Positions 13,001 through 24,400 are shown, counted from the stretch's first letter. The stretch: DNA of 64,000 bases from Haliclystus octoradiatus (GCA_916610825.1 OU744448.1:18951032-19015031); one strand, 5' to 3'. Numbers and translations: made by a program. Notes: generated by a model not told the origin, from the sequence alone.

Positions 13001-13985
13001 ATTTCACATAAGCTAAACTAACTGCCATGAGTAATTTTGTCAAATAATATTGAGAAGCTTTGAATTTATTAGCAAATAGCAGTTTGAATTGTTGTGTTGA
13101 TATTAACTGAATCGATACCCTTAACATAATTGGAATTTCAGCTAATCATTAAATTTTTTCAAATTCAATCATATTATCTATTTCACCTAGGCTAAACTAA
13201 CTACCATAAGCAATTTCGCTGAATAATGTTGAGAATTTTTATATTTATTAGCAAATAGCATTGTGAATCATCGTGTTGATATTAACAAAATCAGTACCCT
13301 TAGCATAATTGGAATTTCAGCTAATTATTTAATTTTTTCAAAATAAATCATATTTTCTATTTCACTTAAGCTAAACTAACTACCATGAGTAATTTTGTCA
13401 AACAATATTTAAAATTTTCGAATTTATTAGCAAATAACATTGTGAATTATCGCGTTGAAATTAACAAAATCAGTACCCTTAGCATAATTGGAACTTCTCC
13501 TAATTATTGAATTTTTTCAAAATAAATCATCTTTTCTATTTCACTTAAGCTAAACTAACTACCATGATTAATTTTGTCAAACAATATTGAGAATTTTTGA
13601 ATTTATTAGCAAATAACATTGTGAATTATCGTGTTGATATTAACAAAATCAGTACCTTCAGCATAATTAGAACTTCAGCTGATCATTAAATTTTTTAACA
13701 TAAGTTATATTATCTATTTCACATAGGCTAACTACAATGAGTAGTTTTTTTAAATAATTTTTAAAAGTTTTGATTTTATGAGCAAAAAGCATTGTGAATT
13801 ATCGTGTTGATATTAACAAAATCAGTACCTTCAGCATAATTAGAACTTCAGCTGATCATTAAATTTTTTAACATAAGTTATATTATCTATTTCACATAGG
13901 CTAACTACAATGAGTAGTTTTTTTAAATAATTTTTAAAAGTTTTGATTTTATGAGCAAAAAGCATTGTGAATCTTCATGATGATA
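10062..13985. repeat. ~180-bp AT-rich satellite array, about 22 units
   Basis: Tandem units begin near CATAATTGGAATTTCAGCTA at about 10062, 10243, 10424, 10606, 10790, 10969, 11146 and onward, with a period of 177-183 bp. Each unit contains recurrent blocks such as GCTAAACTAACTACCATGAG and TGTGAATTATCGTGTTGATA. The last two units (from about 13662 and 13829) are a diverged ~167-bp variant, nearly identical to each other. Units alternate between subtypes, and a five-unit higher-order repeat is duplicated at 10243-12049. The array lies wholly inside the 10.7-kb element. Confidence 0.92.
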
Positions 13986-14428
13986 TTTTGTGAACTATTC
14001 TGGATTGCTAGATTAATTTGGGCTAAATCTGTTATCTAAGACGTAAGATAATAGAAACTTCAATCAATTATAAAAGTTTGCTGTATATTATAATTTCTAC
14101 TTCAAGATCCATTATCTATCTGTTAAACAGTGTAGAATATTGAATGTAGGAGCCAAGAGCACAAAACAGTATGAATTTATAGGGCTAATTTTAACAGAAT
14201 TGATACTCTATATTTTTATAAATCAAATACATGACAACAAGCAAATTTAGACTAGGCTAGCAAATTTCAATAATTCAAGCAATTTTAGTCTAGCGTAGAA
14301 AAATTTTCTTGATTCAAGAAAATATCTTCTTTATGAAATATTCACACCACTTACTTTCTTGTTTTAAGAAAATGTGTTGCTTAAAACAAGAATAAAAGCC
14401 TACCCTAGCAAATGGATTTTCCTGTGTA

Positions 14429-15272
14429 TCGCTACTGCATTTGTCACTCATTGGATATCTCGTTTTGGTGTTTCTCTTTACGTTGTCACTGATCGAGGTA
14501 AACAATTCGAATCTAGACTTTTTCAACAATATCTTGCTGACGCTGTTGGTTTCCATCGAGTTAGAACTACATCATACCACCCACAATCAAACGGAAAAAT
14601 AGAACGCTCTCACCGCACTCTAAAAACGATGTTACGAGCTGCTAATACCGATTGGCTGAATCACCTTCCACTGGCCCTTCTGGCTATGCGTATGACACCA
14701 AATGACATCGGTTTATCTCCATTTGCACTTTTAACTGGCGAAGAAATGATGATACCACCTGTACTTGCTACAGATTCATTACCTGCTACTCAACTTATTA
14801 TCTTATTACGTAATTTAATTCCACATTTATATTCTACTTCATCTTATCGTAAGCCTCCATTATCGTATATTAAAAACATTTAGCTACTTGTTCACATGTA
14901 TGGTTACGCGTCGATCGCGTACGTCGTCCATTAGAAGCTCCATACCAAGGACATTATCCTATTATATCTCGTGCTACTCACACTTTTACTATTGACATTC
15001 ATGGCAAATCTGAAACTGTCTCAATTAACCGTTTAAAACCCGCTTTTATTCGACCAACTCAATCATCTACTACTACAGAACCTATTACTCCACCTATTTC
15101 CGCACCATCTCAACCATCGTCGATTGTAACACCTTCTACAACTGTACCACCAACTACTACTAATACTACATCTAATACATCAACACCAAATTCATTATTA
15201 CCTACTACACGTTCTGGTCGCAAAGTTAAGTTTAATCCGCAACCTAATACATATTATTTTTCTCCATATTAG
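14429..15272 (+). pseudogene. pol: pol part 3: C-terminal integrase of the first gypsy element
   Basis: Coding sequence resumes right after the insertion and supplies the rest of the DDE core: VVTDRGKQFESRL with the second Asp, then HPQSNGKIERSHRTLK with the catalytic Glu. It continues through TPNDIGLSPFALLTGEE. A stop at 14881-14883 marks a further frameshift, after which the other frame encodes the C-terminal SH3-like region (HVWLRVDRVRRPLEAPYQGH) and a Thr/Ser/Pro-rich tail ending RSGRKVKFNPQPN before TAG at 15270-15272. The integrase would insert element cDNA, but this copy cannot be made as one protein. Confidence 0.85.
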
Positions 15273-15530
15273 TTATTAGTTTCTTTACTTATATTTAGCA
15301 TGATTGTGCACTTTTATATTCATCTAGCATAAAATACATTTTACTTTCATAAAAAAAAAATCCATAAAGATTAATAAATTGTACAACATAAATATAGCCA
15401 CATTTAAATTTACATTTTTCTAGTATTAATTACAATAAACATTTCATCAACAATTTATCAATAAATAAGGATTATTTAAGTTAATGTATAATCTTACGAT
15501 TTACACTTGCTTACACGACTCCGTCGCCTT

Positions 15531-15680
15531 GCGCGGGGAGCTGTGTAGCATATCCGTGATTAGCCTCATTTTAGTTATGCCTCTCATTCATGTAAGTCCA
15601 ATATTTGATATTATAATTCCTGTTTTAATCAGTTTCCTGACAGTCCTCTTGAGTAAGAAAAACATTTAACACGAACTACA
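15531..15680 (+). repeat. polypurine-like tract and probable 3' LTR of the first gypsy element
   Basis: A G-rich tract (GCGCGGGGAGCTG, 15531-15543) precedes a 137-bp segment starting TGTAGCATATCC and ending CGAACTACA at 15680. The TGTAG...CTACA inverted ends match the confirmed 160-bp LTRs at 31602-31761 and 37430-37589. The partner LTR lies outside the window, so the call rests on position and termini only. Confidence 0.55.
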
Positions 15681-16172
15681 CGGTCTCGTCATATTGTTAA
15701 TTATTACCAAATTAGTATATTACCACAACCCCACACGATCATTTAAACCTTTCAATTTCTGTAAAACACATTTATTTCGGCCGTATCAAATTCGCCACTG
15801 AAGCTCGAAACTGTTTCAAATCCGAATGGTCTAAATTAAATCATCATCAAGGGTTGTTGGCTGAATACGTGAGAATTGAAATTTTTACTGCGTTATGAGT
15901 GAAATTGCGAAAATTAAGTGCTTGTTTGCGTTATTGCCAGGGTATATAGGGGCCCCTATACAGTAAGATAAAAATGATTTATTTACAGGATAGATATTTG
16001 AAGAACGATTTGATTTAACTAAATTATTAATTATGTTACTCAGCTATTTATGCCAATTCAGAGAAAAACAGCAATTATATTGCTATTCATAAACCAACAT
16101 AAATACTTTAAGGATATTTTAAATATTTCAGCACTTCATGAGATTTTATATATGAGCGTCAGCGGTATTAGT
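15681..16172. other. spacer between the gypsy element and the LINE
   Basis: AT-rich spacer. A 45-codon open stretch on the plus strand (about 15765-15898) has a protein-like look but no splice signal or family motif, so no gene is called. Confidence 0.4.
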
Positions 16173-16368
16173 ATAGAATAGAATAGAATAGAATAGAATA
16201 GTGTATTTTAAGGCCTTTAAACAACTTAATACAAGTATGTATCTACGTTTTTATTTTATACTTTAACTAACAGATATTTCGTTATTTTGCTGTTGTTCCT
16301 AGAAGCCTGGTTTTTATTAACTAATTTGGTTGATTTTGTCGATTTTTTAATAAAGCTGATTTAATTTT

Positions 16369-17110
16369 CTATTTATATTTGCTGTTACTATCATTATGTA
16401 AATCAATATATTTGTTCATAAATTTTGCACCACGAAAAGAAAAAGATCGCTTTCCACGGTCTGAATTGACACGTGGGAGAATGTATAACTGTTTTCGTGT
16501 GTTATATGGAGACTGTGATTCTTTGAATAATCGCTTTAAGTTTGGGCCATTTTCTCCTAGAGCTGATCGATGAGATGTGATGGCAGTTCTAAGTTCAACA
16601 GCGTCTTCAATTGTGAGCCAGTTTAGTTCATTTAATAAGTTCTGCATTGAGTCATATTTTTTTCTACCATTGATCAATTTGGCTGCCCAGTTTTGAATAC
16701 TTACCTGTACTTTATGCAATTGAGTTTTGTTACATGACGACCATACTTCAAGTGCATAAAGGCTTGGTTCAACAATTTTGGATTCTATAACTCTCATAAA
16801 TACTTCAGATGGAATATACTTTTTCTGCTTTGCAATTGCACGTAATCTATAGGAGGCTGTTCTTATGATCTGTTTTATATGGTTTTTGAAAGTCATTTCA
16901 CTGTCGAATATTACACCAAGGTTTCGTGATGCTGTTACGTATGTTAATTTTTCGTTGTTTATTTCTATTTCAGGTAATTCGTAGTTGTTTACTTTTGAAT
17001 GGCCTATGGCTAATATATTTGTCTTTTTTGCATTTAATAAGAGAGAATTTGAATTGAACCAAGATGTTAATGATTGCAAGGTCTTCATTGATTTTGTGTT
17101 GTATTGATGA
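16369..17110 (-). pseudogene. LINE RT C-terminal region in a shifted frame
   Basis: This frame continues the RT thumb and downstream region after a frameshift near 17105 (LTSWFNSNSLLLNAKKTNIL, then LGVIFDSEMTFKNHIKQI). It ends with the Trp/Leu-rich tail usual in Jockey/I/CR1-group elements (VEPSLYALEVWSSCNKTQLH). The stop at 16369-16371 is followed by about 165 bp of 3' UTR and the pentanucleotide tail. Confidence 0.8.
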
Positions 17111-19060
17111 AACAGAGCCAGGTAAGTTGGGTTTAAATGTATAAAGCATTTGTGTGTCATCGGCAAATTGTCCAGGGATTCCGTTTGAAATAGCATCTGG
17201 GATATCGTTCATATATACTAGGAATAGCAAAGGTCCAAGTATGGAACCTTGTGGTACCCCACACGTTAACTTTACTGCATCTGATGTTAAATTTCCAACT
17301 TTCACAACTTGCTCTCGATCAGTCAAGTATGATGACATCCATGATAGTGTACCGTCACTCAGCCCAAAAAGTTTGAGTTTGTGTAGCAGTATGCTATGTT
17401 GTAAACTGTCAAATGCTTTGGATAGATCCATTAGTAGTAATAGTGAAAGTTCATGTTGGTCCATGGTCTTATAAATATGTTCAGTAATGTTCAATAAAGC
17501 AGTGATAGTTGAACGTCCGAGCTGGAACCCATGTTGGTATTTATTTAGCAGTTTAGAAATGTATGGATGTAGTTGGAAATATACAATTCGTTCTAAAATT
17601 TTTGATAGCAATGATAGAAGGGCAAGTGGTCGGTGTTGATCAGGCGTAGAGGCAGCTGGTGTTTTAGGAATAGGAGAGACAATTGTGAATTTGAAGTTTG
17701 TTGGGAATATAGACGTTTTTATTGAAAGGTTGACTAGATCTCTGAGATAAGTGACAATAGCAGGGAGCGCGGATTTTATAATAGATCCATTGAGTCCATC
17801 ATTACCTGGTGATTTCCAATTTGGTAACTTACCAACAGCTTTGATGATGTCAATTTCTGTCACAGGTGATAGCTCAAATGATTGATGAAGTGGCGTTATC
17901 GTAGAGTAGTTGGGGGTTGTATGTGAGGTTCTTTTGATGCTGTTTCCTACATCGCTGAAAAATTGATTGATTTCGTTTAACTCTTCCCTAGTTGTTGCGT
18001 TGCATTTATGTTTCTGTTTCTTTGTTAACCGTTTAACTTGATTCCATATCTCCTTTTCACTTCCACCACAGTCATTAAATTTTGTTCTGTTATAGTCTCT
18101 TTTTGCTTTCCTCGATTTGTAATTTACTTTATTTCTGAGTTCATGATAATTTTTCCAATCTTGTGGATGCTTTTTTGTCATTGCAACGTATCTAGCTTTA
18201 TTTCTTTCTTTTAAATCGTTTCTTAATTCAATTGTCACCCAAGGTGCATAGTTTGGACGTAAGACGATCGTTTTTTCAGGCGCATGTTTTTCAAGCGTAT
18301 CATGTAATATATTTTGTAATATCACAGCTGAGTTTTCAATGGCTTCATTTTCTAGTGCTGTTTTAAATTCTGTCATATCTGAGTTAAAAAGATCTTCGCA
18401 GAAAGCCTCCCTGTTGAATTGGTTAAATGACCTTATAGTTTGAAATATCTTTTTCGATTTGTCATTAGTACATCTTAAAGTTGTTAACAGGCCAAGATGA
18501 TCAGAGCTGCAAACTGGTATTGGGATGCATGAGTCAACATTTTCGCTAATGGATGTAGAAGAAATCACGTAGTCAATGCAAGTTTCAGTCGATTCAGTAA
18601 CACGGGTTGAGTCAGAATTATGGGATGTCAAATCGAATTGTGACATTAGGTCTAATAGAGCAGTCTTTGATGGAGAGGTTTTGTAGTAATTGATATTTAA
18701 ATCACCTGACAAGATAAAGTTGCAATTTTTCGCAGTTAATGTTTCTAAAGTTTGTCTAATGAGATTTATAGCATGTACATAGTTGTCAAGTCGTAGGTTA
18801 TAGAAGTTGATGATATAAAAAATGTTGTTATTCGCTGTTTGTACTTTCACCGCTATCTGCTCATATTCTGATCCATGTGCTTTTATTGTCATTGATATAT
18901 CCATTGTTACTTTAAGATTATTCTTGTAAAATATTGCTGTACCGCCATGTATTCCGTCTCTGTCATTTCTATATAAATCGTAGCCAATTATTATACAGTC
19001 CATAGATTCAGGCTGCAACCATGTTTCTTGTAATAATATAATGTCAATGTTATTTTCCAA
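16970..19060 (-). pseudogene. LINE endonuclease and reverse transcriptase
   Basis: The 696-codon frame starts near the endonuclease catalytic block IDIILLQETWLQPES. It continues with GGTAIFYKNNL, SGDLNIN and the SDHLGLL histidine block, completing an APE-type endonuclease of about 200 residues. RT follows: WKSPGNDGLNGSIIK, LLMDLSKAFDSLQH, GVPQGSILGPLLFLVYMNDI and the catalytic FADDTQML (near residue 640). The frame remains open before the first Met, so the true N-terminus is probably missing. After FADD the product loses similarity near 17105, where one base must be skipped to reach the C-terminal frame. The protein would nick genomic DNA and prime cDNA synthesis there. Confidence 0.85.
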
Positions 19061-19263
19061 AATATAAATGTTTAATTCAGAGAGTCTGTCAGACGAAAGG
19101 CATTGCGCATTGATCGATAATATTTTAATAAATGTTGATTTCGTTTGTGAATTACGTCGGTTGTTTCTTTGTCTACTATATATGTTCGTATTATGTTTAT
19201 TAAATGTTAGTCAATCATTCATATTCTGGTTTTGATTTCTTTTCAAAGATTTTAGTTGAGTTA

Positions 19264-20049
19264 AGGTGAAGCAGTAGCAAGGGATATATAAAAACGAGAA
19301 GCGAAGTCTTGCATGAGCATATTGAGTCGTAATTTAAGTAATGCAAGTATATATTCCTGAAATAGTGACATCCTTGTGGATTTCCTTTTCATGAAAGGCA
19401 CTGCAAAGTCGAAAACAATCTTCAATATTTCGTACGTAGCCCGGTACGTTGGGAGACCAGTATAAAATCGTACACAATTATCTTCTTTGGTAAAATATTC
19501 TTCAGTGAAACACTATTCTTCAGTCCACGTGAAGCTGCACTCATACTCAAAGAGTCAAATATGGTAGTAAGATCGTCTGTATCTATTTGCTTATCAGCCG
19601 TTAAACTAATATCCAAATGCACAGTTTGGCATGCATTGCAAGTACAGCTGCAATCTCCATCCTTTTCCTTCCTTCCACAGTACTTACAGCTCTATCTGCA
19701 ATGTACTTATGGTCTATGTTAGCTTGCTTGGTGTGGCCGAAATTTAATGTTGGCACCCAATCAATATTATGGCGATCCCAATCCTTGGTTGCTGAACGAT
19801 TCACAAAGTGTCTGCTACAAACGCGGTCATATAAGAGTTTTTTTATCTGTCAAATCATCTCTACTGAGAGTAGACAGCCACAATCTTCTTCTTTCTTCTG
19901 CAAGCTTTTTAGTTGACTCTCCTTGGTTTTCAAGTTGTAACTCTGTAAAAACTTATACTTTGGTTATTGTCCTTTTCCCATTCTCGTTGAGCTTGGATTT
20001 TACTTGTTCCAGTTTTAAAACCACAACTCACAAATAAACACATAACCAT
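19264..20049 (-). pseudogene. THAP-domain transposase remnant (ISL2EU/Harbinger-like), frameshifted
   Basis: Reading the minus strand from ATG at 20049, MVMCLFVSCGFKTG ... ISFYRV gives the N-terminal C-x4-C half of a THAP zinc finger. After a one-base shift, STKKLAEERRRLWLSTLSRD continues it. After a second shift, [17 protein letters not shown] with [12 protein letters not shown] supplies the C-x2-H half and the terminal PTL box. Further frames hold DKQIDTDDLTTIFDSL and a helical block, FQEYILALLKLRLN, with QDFASRFYISLATAS, resembling the segment before the DDE domain in THAP-containing Harbinger/ISL2EU transposases. The gene stops at the LINE boundary, so the catalytic core is missing. Family assignment is from memory of motif style. 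Confidence 0.6.
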
Positions 20050-20224
20050 CTTGTTATCCGAGGCTATAATATTATAAATTTGGTAAATGCTGGTATTAAA
20101 TTGATGTATATTTAGAATATAATCAACGAAATTCGTAAAACCACTAACGACAAGCCAATATCTACTTTCGTTGTACCAAGATGGCTGCCTGTAAAAGTGA
20201 TACGTCATGTTTATCACGTGACTG

Positions 20225-20560
20225 AGAAAGCTCTATAGCTTGGCTGCATTATTAATGTCATTAAATGGCATTTCTTCCAGAGCATCGGGTGTGACTAATC
20301 TTGTCAGCGTGATAAATGCTGTTTCCCCACAGAGTTCAACAAAAGCTCAGTCTGTTGTAGTGCTTCACTTTTGACAAAGTCACCATCTGTCAACTTTTCT
20401 CGGCGACAGCGTGCTTTAAAAGCCAAAAACCATGCATTGGCTTTTTCCGGATCATTCAAAGTTAATATTCTTTTTTGTCCATAGCGAGATTCTAGCCAGT
20501 AATTTATTTCGCTCGCAGCGCCAATTTTGTCACATAACACAAGGCAATAATAGTAGGTGC
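20225..20560 (-). pseudogene. possible gag-like fragment
   Basis: A 78-codon minus-strand frame (20304-20540) contains NDPEKANAWFLAFKARCRRE, reminiscent of the gag core of LTR retrotransposons (x-DPE-x-WF-x-F-E-A-R-C-R). A continuation with LVTPDALEEMPFNDINNAAK lies in another frame at lower coordinates. No pol is attached. It could also be unrelated, so confidence is low. Confidence 0.3.
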
Positions 20561-20844
20561 TGTTCGTACGACAGCTAGCGAGAATCTGATTTCAAACATA
20601 CAAGGTGTAACTTAATGCCACACGTGATTACGTATATTATGATATTGAGATTAATTACAAACTGAGGTTAAAGTACGTTATATCACAATCTGACACCAGA
20701 GAATGTGAAAAGTCATGGCATCATTCACTAAAACGAACACAATATCTTGCCAAGCTCAAATATTTGATCCATTTTAGGATTGTTTTTACCAGTAATACAG
20801 TGACAATTAAATTACGCTTATGTTAAGGCGAAATATGCTTGAGA

Positions 20845-22192
20845 CATCCTGGACATGATTGTGATTCATGGAATATTTAAATAGATGATAATCTAAAAGC
20901 AAAGTTTATCCAAGTATTCATGCGACTGTGGAAAGCAAAGGAAATAGCATTTCCAAGAACTGCAATACCAAGCATGCAATTCAAAGTGAAAAGGTCGAGG
21001 TTAAGCTGGTAACGTTCTGTGACGGTGGAGACAGAGCATATCCATATGTAGTTACATAGTTGTCAGAGTTGAAGATGGATTTTTCTCTCACTTACTTGCA
21101 CCTTTGGCAAAGAACTTCTGGAACAAAGAGGCTCTCTATACCAAGAATAGAACTTTTAGCAGCAGAGCTTGGAGCTTAACTATGGAAAAAGACAAAAACA
21201 TCATTGAAGGTAGATTCTTTGCTGACTCAATTATAGCTTTGAGGCAATTAAATTCCCATGCTGGGTGCTTCAATACCTTTGTTGGCATCAGGACAGAGTT
21301 TATAAAGTCAGATACTAACCTATGTGATTGGATATATGTTATTGGATTGGAGATGATAACACAATTTATGCAATTGGGAGAACTCCAGAAGCAGTTGAAG
21401 AAACGAAATTGCCTATTATTGATGGCTTTGGATGCTTTAAAAAATCAGAATGGACGTTTTGCGTATGTTCATTCTGATCTTGGATCCAATTTGGTCAAAG
21501 CTGGGAAGATTCTGGAAACACAGTTTAATGAGTGAAAAAGGAGGTTGCATCATTATACAAGAATATGGAATGGGTGTTTGGTTCAGCAGCTTTACCTTGG
21601 GTACAAGGTACAGTTGAATCCATGATAAAGTTGTTGAAAATTTAAAGGAAAAGATAAAACTTAATGAGCGGTGACAAGATTTTAACCAGCTTACAGTTTG
21701 ATCAAGTAGTGAGAGGATGGGCGAATATGGTAGATAATTGACCACTGGGGTATAACCCAGAAGTTGGACAGGCTATCACTTCAAACCAAATTCTGCACGG
21801 AAGAAGTTTAGATCATAACGTTGATGCTTCTGAAGGAGTTTCAGGTCGGCATTTAGAAGGTTTAAAGATGTGCAGCTGCAAGTAAACATTTGGGTGGAAT
21901 ATTTATGCTGAGTGTGTAAGAAAGGACCATTTGAGAAATGGAAGACAGAGTGCTCAAGAAAATTTAAAAGAAGGCGAAATTGTTTGCCTACTTGGACGTC
22001 CCTTCTCGAACAGGATTTTACAAATTGGGAACAATTATGGAAGTTTTCCCTGGAAAGGACGGTCATGTTCAAAGAGTATTCTCTACTAAAGTATAACAAC
22101 TCCACTGATAGTTATTGTCGGCCACAAATAGTAACAAGACATACCAATACATTATCCTTAGTATACAGTGTAGATCAGAACACAAAATTATG
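20845..22192 (+). pseudogene. pol: degenerate BEL/Pao fragment: RNase H and integrase
   Basis: Several plus-strand frames align end to end with BEL/Pao pol order. The connection region (LKAKFIQVFMRLWKAKEIAF, near 20890) comes first. RNase H follows (VTFCDGGDRAYPYVV near 21010, RLSIPRIELLAAE near 21130, FFADSIIALRQLNSHAGCFN). The integrase core then shows HSDLGSNLVKAGKILETQF, WVFGSAALPWVQGTVESMIK and a TSNQILHGRS block near 21790. A C-terminal domain follows, with LKEGEIVCLLGRPFSN near 21970. Many stops and shifts are present and no LTRs were found. It is a different, older copy than the element at 23714-30637 and has the opposite orientation. Confidence 0.7.
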
Positions 22193-22430
22193 ATACGAAC
22201 AAAAACAATTGATAACGGAAAAATGGAAAACAGATGACACCTATAAAATTGAAAAATTTATCACATTCGAATTCGATATGTTGACATGTTGGACTCTCTG
22301 TTATTATAACTACATATTTACCCCCATTATTCGTAAAGAGATCCAACATCCTTGATTCAACATAGAAAATGTTTCAATCATAGAAGTGTATAGCCGTCCG
22401 GTTACCGGATGTCATTTTCAAAATGATAGC
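22193..22430. other. short non-coding spacer
   Basis: AT-rich spacer. ATAGCCGTCCGG occurs at about 22390 and again at 22425, the second copy overlapping the terminus of the adjacent inverted-repeat element. Confidence 0.4.
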
Positions 22431-23713
22431 CGTCCGGCACTCAATTTGCGCATGCGTATGCTTTGCTCGTGCCAGAATTTATTATCACACTAAACTTCAA
22501 CACGGCTAGTCACACAATTATTTGGTGGTTTCTTCGTTGGATTTGATGATTAAATACTTTGAAGATCTGAAATATTGCTGTTCCCAAACATAAAAGAATC
22601 TTTATTGGAATGATAAATTACAGCGGCAAGATAATATCGTTGGATTTAGAGTTATATCTTGCACAATTTTCTCATTTAGTTGTTTGGCTGCTCAAAATTG
22701 TATGTTAATATTTCACGGTAAAATGACTCCACTCTGCGTTGGATTTATACACAATCAAGTTATAGTCAACGAGTGTTTGTTATTTCTCCAATGCTTATTC
22801 GGGGATGATTAATCTTTGATCTGATTTTACTTATATACAACGCGAAAGCCGAAGGGTTTTTAGCGGTGTCTGTAACTTGCGTGCGTTTACAGGAAATATG
22901 TCATAATTTATCACCTTTTCGACTACGACTTTCGCTTACGAATTTTAGCATCTCGTTGTTATGAAAAAAGTTCTGGCCTGGCTAAATTTGGATGTTGCTG
23001 TCATGTCGCAATTGTCGGGTACTTTACTCCATACCTGATTAATTTATTAATATTCTGATTTATTAAACATTCATTATTCGTCCGCTAAATAATAATATTA
23101 ATGACAGCTATACCTTTTTATGATACTACCGTTTTATATACAGTATTAAACATATATACCAATTTCAAATTAAAAATTGAAAACTTATTTTTAGTAATTG
23201 CAAGGAAATGTATGTATCACATTAATGATATTGGTACAGAATTCAATAAGCATTTCAGAACTTTCTAACCCCTACAAAGAATTGCGTTTTTGTGTTAGTC
23301 TCGTCTGCGTGTAGCATTTATGAATAACTAATTAGATAAGAGCCTATAAAAGGCGTGTTAATGTTATATGTAGAGACTTAGTGAACCGAACGGTGTACTC
23401 ACATTGGATCAAGTTAATTGTATATAGTTTCGAGTCAAGGAAACTAGTGTGTCTTTATTGTGTTATGATACCCAGTAGATCGTAACTACTCGAAAACGCA
23501 TTATTAGTAGGGGTTGGAAAGTTCTGAAATGGTTATCGAAGTCTGTATCAATATCATCAATTGGATACATACAGTCATGCATTGCCTTGAAATTATTAAA
23601 AAGAAGTTTTTTTCAATTTTTAATTTGAAATTGGTATATATGTTTAATACTGAATGAAAACGATAATATCATAAATAGTTATAGCTGTCATTAATATCAT
23701 TATTTAGCGGTCG

Positions 23714-24077
23714 TGTTTTGGAATAGGTATTAGTGGATAAATAAATTCGAATACGCAGTCATGTTAAACTTTAATCTCTTTATTAACAAATTGTTTCTCA
23801 CAACATTAGATAATAATAAAGTATCAATAACAATAAGTACTGGTTTCGATTAATAACTTGAACATCCGCTAAGTAATTCTCTAACTTCACAATTCACATC
23901 ACCAAAAACTCACAAAAACATTATCAGCGTGGTCGGGGCGTTATTTTCCCACGCGTTTCACATCGAGGCAAACAGACAATAGCTAAATCTAAACTACGTC
24001 AAATAGAAATAAACGTCATAAAAAGAAATAAATGTCATTGTCTAAGTCTATAATTGAATGTTCAGCTAAACAAAACA
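23714..24077 (-). repeat. 3' LTR of the BEL/Pao element
   Basis: This is the left copy of the ~360-bp direct repeat, matching 30270-30637 almost throughout (for example ACGCAGTCATGTTAAACTT and GCTAAATCTAAACTACGTCA). It ends at CAAAACA (24077), next to coding sequence for the pol C-terminus on the minus strand. Confidence 0.88.
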
Positions 24078-24128
24078 GTCCTCCACAGCGGAGTTCGTAG
24101 CATCTGAGTTAACGTAGCAGTAAAATGC

Positions 24129-24392
24129 TCAAGTAGTGCTAATTGCAGTAATCTTATCCATCAACGTTGTCTCGAATATAGCATCTTCTTTTAATTCTTC
24201 TGCCCTAGCAATTAATACCAGTTTGTGAATAGGTCTAATTAATTCTCCTTTGATAGTTTTGAGATGTAATTTACTCACTAATCCGTCATTGCCAGGTAAA
24301 ACTTCCTTTACAATTGCAGGATCCCATGTTGCTCTCGGTGCTGTTCTATCGAGTCCACTCCTCTTGATTATGACGTAATCTCCAACTTCCAT
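24129..24392 (-). pseudogene. pol: BEL/Pao pol C-terminal domain
   Basis: The minus-strand frame starts with MEVGDYVIIKR, followed by RATWDPAIVKEVLPGNDGLV and IRPIHKLVLI. This matches the C-terminal domain that follows integrase in BEL/Pao polyproteins. It is cut from the integrase by the palindromic MITE at 24401-25251. The coding sequence immediately upstream of the MITE (WLRYMPSQLNLRNNW, about 25265-25320) is the expected preceding segment. Confidence 0.75.
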
Positions 24393-24400
24393 GTTTTGAC

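Larger units (their letters stand above)
3747..14426. mobile_element. 10.7-kb TIR element with TA duplication, satellite cargo, no transposase
   Basis: The termini are inverted repeats CACAGGAAAATCCAT(G/T)TGCT, about 20 bp with one mismatch. They are flanked by TA on both sides (3745-3746 and 14427-14428). Removing the element together with one TA would rejoin the integrase codons in phase, supporting a single insertion event. Both ends carry clusters of a CTTGAAATAAGCA-like motif in both orientations (about 3765-4180 and 14220-14400). The interior has no convincing ORF. It holds a nested inverted-repeat element (6787-8143) and a large satellite array (about 10062-13985). A TA duplication fits Tc1/mariner-type transposition, but the superfamily is not established. 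Confidence 0.8.
1..15680 (+). mobile_element. Ty3/gypsy LTR retrotransposon, 5' LTR outside window, twice interrupted
   Basis: The domain order gag, aspartic protease, reverse transcriptase, RNase H, integrase is that of Ty3/gypsy. The leader before gag begins at the window edge, so the 5' LTR and primer-binding site are not visible. A G-rich tract at 15531-15543 is followed by a TGTAG...CTACA segment (15544-15680) that I read as the 3' LTR. The copy is dead. A MITE splits gag, a 10.7-kb TIR element splits integrase, RNase H carries a frameshift and a stop, and the RT catalytic motif has an extra residue. Without the large insertion the element would span about 5 kb, normal for the family. 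A related but distinct copy with similar LTR ends lies at 31602-37589. Confidence 0.9.
16173..19264 (-). mobile_element. LINE (non-LTR retrotransposon), minus strand, I/Jockey-like
   Basis: A minus-strand open frame from about 19210 to 16970 encodes an apurinic-type endonuclease followed by reverse transcriptase. A second frame (17196-16369) carries the RT C-terminal region. The minus-strand 3' end runs into a (TTCTA)n tail at about 16173-16203, typical of LINE tails. The upstream end abuts a broken THAP transposase near 19264. No ORF1 is seen, so the copy is probably 5'-truncated. No target duplication was found. Confidence 0.85.

Noticed and set aside
10062-13985. Regular repeats considered as a CRISPR-like array
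   Set aside because: Units of ~180 bp are contiguous with no unique spacers, in a eukaryotic context; this is a satellite.
3745-14428. Idea that the gap in integrase is an intron
   Set aside because: The borders are not GT/AG, the ends are inverted repeats flanked by TA, and the length and satellite content fit a transposon.
15765-15898. Protein-like 45-codon stretch (YFGRIKFATEARNCFKSEW)
   Set aside because: No acceptor site, no Met context, no known motif and no adjoining exon.
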